From Synechococcus sp. CS-1328 (GTDB lineage Bacteria; Cyanobacteriota; Cyanobacteriia; PCC-6307; Cyanobiaceae): a stretch of 49,814 nucleotides of DNA. A program made the translations under genes and the position numbers. Location of the stretch: positions 1-49,814 of the forward strand of contig NZ_JAHLYT010000008.1 in NCBI RefSeq assembly GCF_025128095.1, in the 5' to 3' direction. Under the pieces are notes generated by a model. It worked only from the letters and a program-made list of their open reading frames with translations, was not told where the DNA came from and ran no database searches. The stretch's first letter is position 1, and the number at the start of each line of letters is the position of its first letter. Positions 45,801 to 49,814 of this stretch are shown in pieces.

Positions 45801-46110
45801 GTTGTCCGCCTGCGACAGCGGCAGCGGCAGCGTGCAGAGCGGCGAGGGCGTCTACGGACTCCAGCGCGCCCTCACCGTGGCTGGCGCCCGCTCGACGCTG
45901 CTGTCGCTCTGGAAGGTGGAGGATGCCGCCACCGCGCACTTCATGCAGCGCTACTACGAACGCCTCAAGGCTGGCCTGGCCCCGATGGACGCCCTGGTGG
46001 AGGTGCAGAACGAATTTCGCACCAGCCCCAAGTTCAGAGACTGGAGCGATCCCAGCGCCTGGGCGGCCTGGCAACTCACGGGTAACGACCAGCCCCTGCT
46101 GGGGTTGTGA
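42853..46110 (+). CDS. Exported TPR-CHAT (caspase-like) protein
   Basis: 1085 residues from ATG 42853, which has AGGAG at 42840-42844; a TTG at 42760 is less likely since it lies in the terminator. The N-terminus MSWTPLFLAVITLHPMAMAAALA is a probable signal peptide. About 12 kinesin-light-chain-type TPR units of 42 residues follow (residues about 80-580), each with the pattern HPDTA..LNNLA..... A.PLY.RALAIRE..LGPD. A coiled/helical linker leads to the CHAT domain with the dyad His931 (HIASHG) and Cys987 (LSACDSG), and GLQRALTVAGARSTLLSLWKV. It is probably a protease or signalling caspase relative; the target is unknown. No gasdermin or CRISPR partner is nearby. Its end overlaps yccF by 35 bases. 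Confidence 0.88.
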   Translation: MSWTPLFLAVITLHPMAMAAALADPRVVEPRVASPREAEPEPLPAPVQAWIQQASELQARGAFAEAATLWEQVVAVMAQSRGSEHPDTLAAINNVAALRVQAGEYAKAEPLYQRVLEVKQRRLPPQDPSLATTLNNLAELYYLQGLYSQAEPLFQRALAIREQAVGPNHPDTAAALNNLAAVYDGQGRFPQAERLYRRALAIREQTLGPEHPSTATSLNNLAALFDSQGLYAQAEPLYRRALAIQEQSVGHRHPLTASTLSNLALMLANRGSTQEAERLASRALEIRDAVLGPMHPQTAISLGNLALLQMERGAYATAQALYERALTINETALGPAHPSTATALNNLALLFDTQGLFVQAQPLYERALAIREQSLGPDHPDTANALNNLAALARSRGGFAEAETGYRRALAIRERSLGPDHPDTAASVANLAELLSEQGRNDEAEPLARRALAIRDKVLGPDHPLTALALNNLAVLLDRLGDGVQAESLHRRALAIRETALGPDHPDTANSRNNLALQLAARGATAEAIPLLEQALRVQERLLGPDHPNTASALISLAVLRGNQGGQAQAVALLRRGISGQTLFLQRELPLLPEAQRQAQIRTLGNAWEAAYSQAGRSSSGTDLALFTRLNRHGLLQDIERRQALLSRAPGPQRALTRRIAALTTRLSTLTLPPPRREALQTQRLQLEQQLYRQLPALSPQLVEAAEVAQALPGDGVLIEFQRYRPYDGRQQPEHRWGEPRYLALVLQPTGARSSVDLGPAAPIEQLIQRALVVSERGVEPVEPLWQQLLDTLITPLQPQLMGRRRWFLSLDAELNRVPFAALPAPGRPQQRLAQAISLRLLTSGRDLLPATRLSPAGSPAGLPPVAPARSLVLANPDFGGSQPWSSLPGTLIEGRRIADQIGAQLLLGKAASTTALQEANGPRILHIASHGFFRRPSAGGDPLLDSGLVLAGANTRQSDRVDGYLTAKEAAQLRLDGTQLVVLSACDSGSGSVQSGEGVYGLQRALTVAGARSTLLSLWKVEDAATAHFMQRYYERLKAGLAPMDALVEVQNEFRTSPKFRDWSDPSAWAAWQLTGNDQPLLGL

Positions 46111-46501
46111 CCGGCACCACCTTCATGCCGATCGGTGCCAGGGCGATCAAAGCAAGCTTGATGTGCTGGATGCCGAAGGGAATTCCCACGATGGTCACAA
46201 AGCAGGCCAGGGCGGAGGTGAGGTGGCCGATCGCCAGCCACCAGCCGGCCAGCAGGAACCAGATCAGATTCCCCACCAACCCCAGCGGCCCCGTTCCGAA
46301 ATCGCCCTGGCCGGTGAGCTCCCGACGACTGACGGCCTCATAGCCGAACGGCCAGAACGCGAAGTTGCCGATCACGAAGCAGGCGCGTGCCCAGGGGATC
46401 CCCACGATCGTGAGAGCGGCGACGAGGCCCGCCAGCCACCAGCCCACCCCCATCACAAAGCCGCCGAGCACAAACCAGAGGATGTTGAGAAGGAGGCTCA
46501 C
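46076..46501 (-). CDS. yccF: YccF family inner membrane protein
   Basis: 141 residues with two copies of the YccF unit, each having a hydrophobic stretch and a VGIPW/F motif: NILWFVLGGFVMGVGWWLAGL...TIVGIPWARACF and NLIWFLLAGWWLAIGHL...TIVGIPFGIQHIKLAL. This internal duplication is the family layout. Role unknown. Start ATG 46501. It converges on the TPR-CHAT gene and overlaps its 3' end by 35 bases. Confidence 0.88.
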   Translation of the reverse strand: MSLLLNILWFVLGGFVMGVGWWLAGLVAALTIVGIPWARACFVIGNFAFWPFGYEAVSRRELTGQGDFGTGPLGLVGNLIWFLLAGWWLAIGHLTSALACFVTIVGIPFGIQHIKLALIALAPIGMKVVPVTTPAGAGRYP

Positions 46502-46653
46502 GGTGGGACAGGCAAGTTGCCGCTGATCGGTAGCAACACGATGGCCTCCATCCAGGGCGATGACCAGCGCGCGGGCACTTCCAGTGCTGACCCCGCCCCC
46601 CCTGGTGGGGCCGTGAGGGCGGCGCTACGACCGGCTCCCCTGCCCTGGCCGTC

Positions 46654-47202
46654 ATGGTGTCGACGACGCGCCCGCTCCTTCCTGGCATCCCTGCGGTTCG
46701 GGTGGCCCTTGGGCTGGCCTGCCTGGGCCTGGCAGCCCTGGCCCCAGCGGCGGAGGCGGCCGGCCTGATGCGGTTGCGCCGCACCGATCGCGTCCTGCCG
46801 GGCAGTGGCGATCCCGTCTGGGCACTGCAGCTGGAGCTGCCGGGAGAACCCCTGCGGTCCTACGCGGCGCTCTCGGGACGGGCGGATCGGCAGCAGGCGG
46901 ATCGCCATCGCCTCGGCAGCCGCTCACCCCTGCCCCCCGGGCACTACCGCGTCTCCGAGATCGTCTCCCTGGCAGGGTCCGAGAATCTGCCGGTTGAGCT
47001 GGGCCGCATCAGCTGGATCGGCCTCGAGCCGCAGTTCCCCACCGAACGCCGCGCCCTGGGCATCCATCTCGATCCGAGCGCGGGGCACGGCAGCGAGAGC
47101 GGCACCGATGGCTGCATCGGCATGATTGAGGCCGAGGATCTGCTGACGCTGACGGCGTTGCTGCAGCAGCACGGGGTGAGTGAACTGGAAGTCCTGCCCT
47201 GA
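46654..47202 (+). CDS. L,D-transpeptidase (YkuD-like) exported protein
   Basis: 182 residues. A signal peptide (VRVALGLACLGLAALAPAAEAA) is followed by a beta-rich domain with LQLELPGEPLRSYAALSGRADRQQ, SPLPPGHYRV, and the active-site block GIHLDPSAGHGSESGTDGCIGM, which has the His...Ser/Thr-x-Gly-Cys arrangement of L,D-transpeptidases. The Arg that usually follows the Cys-Ile is Gly here, as in the GCIG-type subset. If active it would cross-link or modify peptidoglycan. It is divergent from yccF, 152 bases apart. Confidence 0.72.
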   Translation: MVSTTRPLLPGIPAVRVALGLACLGLAALAPAAEAAGLMRLRRTDRVLPGSGDPVWALQLELPGEPLRSYAALSGRADRQQADRHRLGSRSPLPPGHYRVSEIVSLAGSENLPVELGRISWIGLEPQFPTERRALGIHLDPSAGHGSESGTDGCIGMIEAEDLLTLTALLQQHGVSELEVLP

Positions 47203-47274
47203 GTCGCGCCGGTCGGCTGCGCTGCCCAGGTCACGGCAGATTGCTCTGATCCCAACCCTGGACCTGCGCACAGC

Positions 47275-47499
47275 ATGACCGGCAACCTCGCCGCCATCGG
47301 CTTTCTGTTCACCTGGGTGCTGGGCTGGGGCATCGGCGGCTCCCTGATCGACGCCGCACTGCTCCACGTCGGTGCCTACTCGCTCGAGACCGGTCAACTG
47401 GGCACCCTCGCCACCTTCGCGGGCTGGACAGTGGTGTGGGGAGGAATGGGCTGGTGGCTCTACGACCGCCTCACCGCAAAGCCCTCGTCGTCGGATTGA
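47275..47499 (+). CDS. Small two-helix membrane protein
   Basis: 74 residues with two hydrophobic helices (LAAIGFLFTWVLGWGIGGSLID and LATFAGWTVVWGGMGWWLY) and a Ser-rich tail. Trp and Gly are common. I do not recognise a family. Codon use is like the neighbours. The ATG at 47275 comes 72 bases after the transpeptidase gene on the same strand. Confidence 0.55.
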   Translation: MTGNLAAIGFLFTWVLGWGIGGSLIDAALLHVGAYSLETGQLGTLATFAGWTVVWGGMGWWLYDRLTAKPSSSD

Positions 47500-48369
47500 G
47501 CGATCGCTGGCAGAGGCTTGATCGCTGCCTGAGTGACGTTCGGTCGGTGCGGGTTCGCTGATCAGCCAGCTCGGCATGGGATGGGTGTCCGCTGACTAAC
47601 GGCATCGGGCCACGATCCCGTCGAACCCGACTGGATCACCAAAGACGCATCGCCAGGCAGCCGTCCAACCGCGCTCTACAGAACCAGGTGAAGCGGCCAA
47701 GCCCATGGCAGCAACCCCACGGGGCAAATGAGCGAACCAGCGGATTGGCCATCAACCGACAGAGATGTGCTTGAAGACACACAAGAGAGGGCATGTTGGC
47801 GCCGGTTTGACGTGTTGAAAACCTGATCAAGATGGCATCGTGATCAGCACACGGCATCAAGAAAGATCACGTCAGATTGGCGTTGCCTCCGCCGAGGTGA
47901 TCACACTGGTGTTGCGCTGAATCGATGCGGAGCCGATGACGTCTTACCTCACCTGGCGGCGGACTGTCCTGCTATCCACCCTGGACGGGCTGATGGCCAG
48001 CAACGCCGCCACACCCGCCCACGGGTCCACCTCCCAGGAGGCAGGCCAGTGCCATGAGGTGGAGACCAGCGTGGTGTTCGAGCGTCTCGAACGGGAGCTG
48101 TCGCGCTGCATGCCCGTGGCCGAGATCGCTGCCACCACAACGGATCTGCTCACCTCACGCCGCTGCACGTCCTCTCCAGCACGGCTACGGATGCTCGATG
48201 GCTTCCGCCGTCATCTTCTGGTGCGTCAGTCCTGAGTTGAGCCGTTGACACGACAGCCTGAAGGAAGCTGATCGAAATCAACGAGGTGAAATCATAGGAG
48301 TGAAATCTACCAGCAGAAATTCAAGCTCCAACCAACGACATGTTGATGGGATGATCAAAGTACCGATGA
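47500..48369. other. AT-richer, gene-poor stretch
   Basis: About 870 bases with visibly lower G+C than the rest and no gene I can support firmly. The only plus-strand candidate is a 99-residue frame at 47936-48235, listed separately. No tRNA, terminator or complete repeat was found. It leads straight into the methyltransferase remnant and may be the deleted or decayed left part of the same island. Confidence 0.5.
47936..48235 (+). CDS. Doubtful hypothetical gene
   Basis: A 99-residue frame with no recognisable domain, no signal peptide and no good ribosome-binding site seen. The stretch VVFERLERELSRCMPVAEIAATTTDLL could be helical and coded, and the middle is not low complexity, but the rest looks random. 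It lies in AT-richer DNA. It may be a small accessory gene or a chance frame. Confidence 0.25.
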   Translation: MTSYLTWRRTVLLSTLDGLMASNAATPAHGSTSQEAGQCHEVETSVVFERLERELSRCMPVAEIAATTTDLLTSRRCTSSPARLRMLDGFRRHLLVRQS

Positions 48370-49128
48370 GTGAGCTGCAGGTCTAAGGAGGGGCTGGATA
48401 ACAAGGCAAAGGCCGCCGCCCCAGATCTTGACACCTGGCTGCGGGATTGTTTTTTCATGGAGCACTGCAAGCTCTTCCACAGCCGCCCCTTCATCTGGCA
48501 GATCTGGGATGGCCATCCTAAGGGATTCAGTGCACTGGTGAACTATCACAAGATGGCAGCACCGCATGGAGAAGGTCGCCGAACGCTTGAAGCTGTTACC
48601 TATACCTATCTGGGAAACTGGATGGATCTCCAAAAGGAAGGCCAATCGAACGGCGTAGCTGGTGCTGATGACCGACTGGCCGCAGCCCAGGATTTGCAAA
48701 CGCAACTCGACAAGATTCTCGAGGGTGAACCTCCTTACGACATCTTCGTGCGCTGGAAGCCTTTTAAGCATCAGTCGATCGGCTGGGACCCCGACATCAA
48801 CGACGGCGTTCGCCTGAACATTCGCCCCTTCATGAATGCTTCTTTGCGCAGGGGCGGTCGGACCGGCGCCGGCATCCTGCGCTGGAAGCCATCTACGATC
48901 AAATGGGCGAAGGACCGAGGCAAGGAACCCTCACGCCCCATTGATCAATTTCCTTGGGTTAGTGGATGGGAAGAGAACAACCCAGCAAAAGCCGTCGATT
49001 TTGGTTCTGGCTTGCCTGGCTCCGCGCCTGCTTCGGCAGACTTCGACGGCAACCGCTGGAACGACCTCCACTACAGCCGCAGGGCCAAGGAAGAAGCCAG
49101 GGCTCGGCAGGGGGGAACCAGCTCATGA
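48370..49128 (+). pseudogene. C-terminal remnant of a large N6-adenine DNA methyltransferase
   Basis: The 252-residue frame (GTG 48370) has the end of a large (over 1000 residue) class I adenine DNA methyltransferase of the Eco57I/PglX-like kind: FHSRPFIWQIWDG, GFSALVNYHKM, PPYDIFVRWKPFKHQSIGWDPDINDGVRLNIRPFM, GAGILRWKPS and a final DFDGNRWNDLHYSRRAKEEA. These C-terminal blocks normally follow the catalytic NPPY-type domain, which is absent here; upstream of 48370 there is only AT-rich DNA. It is thus a truncated gene, though the frame itself is intact. It overlaps the next gene by ATGA, as in complete modules. Confidence 0.75.
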
Positions 49129-49496
49129 GCAGTCCCAGCTTCCAAACTGATTTCCTTGACGCCATGGAGCGCCACTGGCTGGATGCCGAGCTACTGAATG
49201 CAAAGGCATGTCTGGCCAATGCTGATCAGCTCTATGGCCTAGTCGCCGAGTGCGGACTCAAGGCTTTGATGCTGAAGTGGGGCATGCCTTTTCTGAACGA
49301 TAAGCCGACAGACCGAGCCGACCAGAAGCATGCCAATGGCATTTGGGATCGATACGAGACCTATCGCCAAGGGCAACCGGCAACCTTTGCCCTGCCGGCG
49401 ACAAATCCCTTCCAAAGTTGGCGTATCGAGCACCGCTATGCCAACCGTGCTGATTTCTCAACAGCACGGTTGCAGCAGCACCAGGCCGGTGCCTGA
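49125..49496 (+). CDS. Small partner protein of the methyltransferase module
   Basis: 123 residues from ATG 49125, coupled to the methyltransferase remnant by a 4-base overlap. It starts SSPSFQTDFLDAMERHWLDAELLNAKACLANADQLYGLVAECGLKALML, a helical segment with the look of a HEPN-like or partner protein found behind such methyltransferases, then NPFQSWRIEHRYANRADF. I expect relatives to run on after this point, so the end (LQQHQAGA) may be shortened. Function unknown; linked to DNA-modification defence only by context. Confidence 0.55.
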   Translation: MSSPSFQTDFLDAMERHWLDAELLNAKACLANADQLYGLVAECGLKALMLKWGMPFLNDKPTDRADQKHANGIWDRYETYRQGQPATFALPATNPFQSWRIEHRYANRADFSTARLQQHQAGA

Positions 49497-49601
49497 CTGA
49501 CCGACACATCTCTGAGAGCCCTTGCAACAGCATGGGTCTCAGCTCATTGGGTGGGCGGGGAGCCATGGGAGCGTGGGGCTGCGACACCAATCCAATCCCC
49601 C

Positions 49602-49814
49602 GTGGATCCCCAGACCCGGCTGCATCGTGAGCTGATCTCCTTCCTGCGTCAACACATCCGGTTCGCCGACCAGCGCCACCTGGTGCTGCTGGGCTGGATG
49701 GTCGCCGGGTTGTTGCTGAGTCAGACCGTCTGTTTCGACCGCTGGAACACCGTGCTGCCCCTCGGTCATTGCCTGGCCGCCAGCTGGCAGCGGCGCGCTC
49801 AGCGCTGGCTGAGC
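49602..49814 (+). CDS. IS4-type transposase, N-terminal part (cut by window edge)
   Basis: GTG 49602 opens a frame that runs off the window after 71 residues: LHRELISFLRQHIRFADQ, LVLLGWMVAGLLLSQTVCFDRWNTVLP and CLAASWQRRAQRWLS. The helix-rich start with GLLLSQTVCFDRW is the beginning of a cyanobacterial IS4-family transposase; the DDE part lies beyond. A possible inverted-repeat hairpin, CTGAGA/TCTCAG, is at 49512-49517 and 49537-49542. It marks the right side of the accessory region. Confidence 0.7.
   Translation, partial: MDPQTRLHRELISFLRQHIRFADQRHLVLLGWMVAGLLLSQTVCFDRWNTVLPLGHCLAASWQRRAQRWLS

Noticed and set aside
47610..47640. tRNA-like T-arm (GTCGAACCCGAC) in the gap, as a possible attachment-site copy
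   Set aside because: It does not match the tRNA-Ala 3' end and has no acceptor or anticodon arm.
47636..47860. 74-residue minus-strand frame in the AT-rich gap
   Set aside because: No motif, odd Cys/Trp/Arg content and no ribosome-binding site; looks like a chance frame.
49539..49769. 76-residue minus-strand frame at the right end
   Set aside because: It is opposite the clear transposase start and has no domain of its own.

Overview
The window is high-GC chromosomal DNA from a picocyanobacterium, most likely a Cyanobium or subcluster 5.2 Synechococcus-type organism. This is inferred from the gene content: an Ftn2/ARC6 division protein, a CpcS/CpeS phycobiliprotein lyase, a ThiD2-ThiE fusion, a cyanobacterial-type mrp operon, CbiET for corrinoid synthesis, DUF1517, DUF3611 and DUF3122 proteins, a group 2 sigma factor and an FtsH protease. 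Coding density is very high. Many genes overlap by 1 to 4 bases, several convergent pairs overlap at their 3' ends, and GTG/TTG starts are common.

Layout. 1-10 kb: the 3' end of nnrD, a group 2 sigma factor, pdhA (minus), ftn2, then ffh-rpsP-phoH, a BI-1 family membrane protein and two minus-strand cyanobacterial hypotheticals. 10-20 kb: era, a phycobiliprotein lyase, a fused trmD-ispF, a TIGR03792-like protein and larB on the plus strand; a DUF1517 protein, thiS and thiE on the minus strand; a 38-residue membrane protein convergent with ribF; then a DUF3611 protein, surE and pheS. 20-28 kb: nadK, a response regulator with a degenerate receiver and a DUF192 protein in one chain, then a seven-gene mrp-type cation/proton antiporter operon convergent with cobL. 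28-38 kb: a five-PAS GGDEF protein, an IS1595 remnant, a coupled chain of GH116 glucosidase, DUF3122 protein, ribD and mscS, then a Nif11-like small protein and a K+ channel on the minus strand. 38-47.5 kb: ftsH, argF, lexA, tRNA-Ala(GGC) with its own terminator, a large exported TPR-CHAT protease-like protein, yccF, an L,D-transpeptidase-like protein and a small membrane protein. 47.5 kb to the end: visibly AT-richer DNA with a gene-poor stretch, the C-terminal remnant of a large DNA adenine methyltransferase, a small coupled gene, and the start of an IS4-type transposase cut by the window edge. This last part looks like a decayed defence/mobile island.

Most of the window is housekeeping: translation and targeting (ffh, rpsP, trmD, era, pheS), cofactors (thiS, thiE, ribF, ribD, nadK, cobL, ispF, larB), proteolysis and SOS (ftsH, lexA), cell division (ftn2) and ion or osmotic control (mrp, mscS, K+ channel). 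The points most worth a second look are the single-frame TrmD-IspF fusion, the exported TPR-CHAT protein, the Nif11 protein without a GG site, a five-copy 15-bp repeat inside the DUF192 gene, the degenerate-receiver regulator, a palindrome shared by two stop codons, a LexA operator candidate and the decayed methyltransferase island. I found no complete new defence system, no CRISPR array and no rRNA. All functions come from reading motifs; no database search was run.
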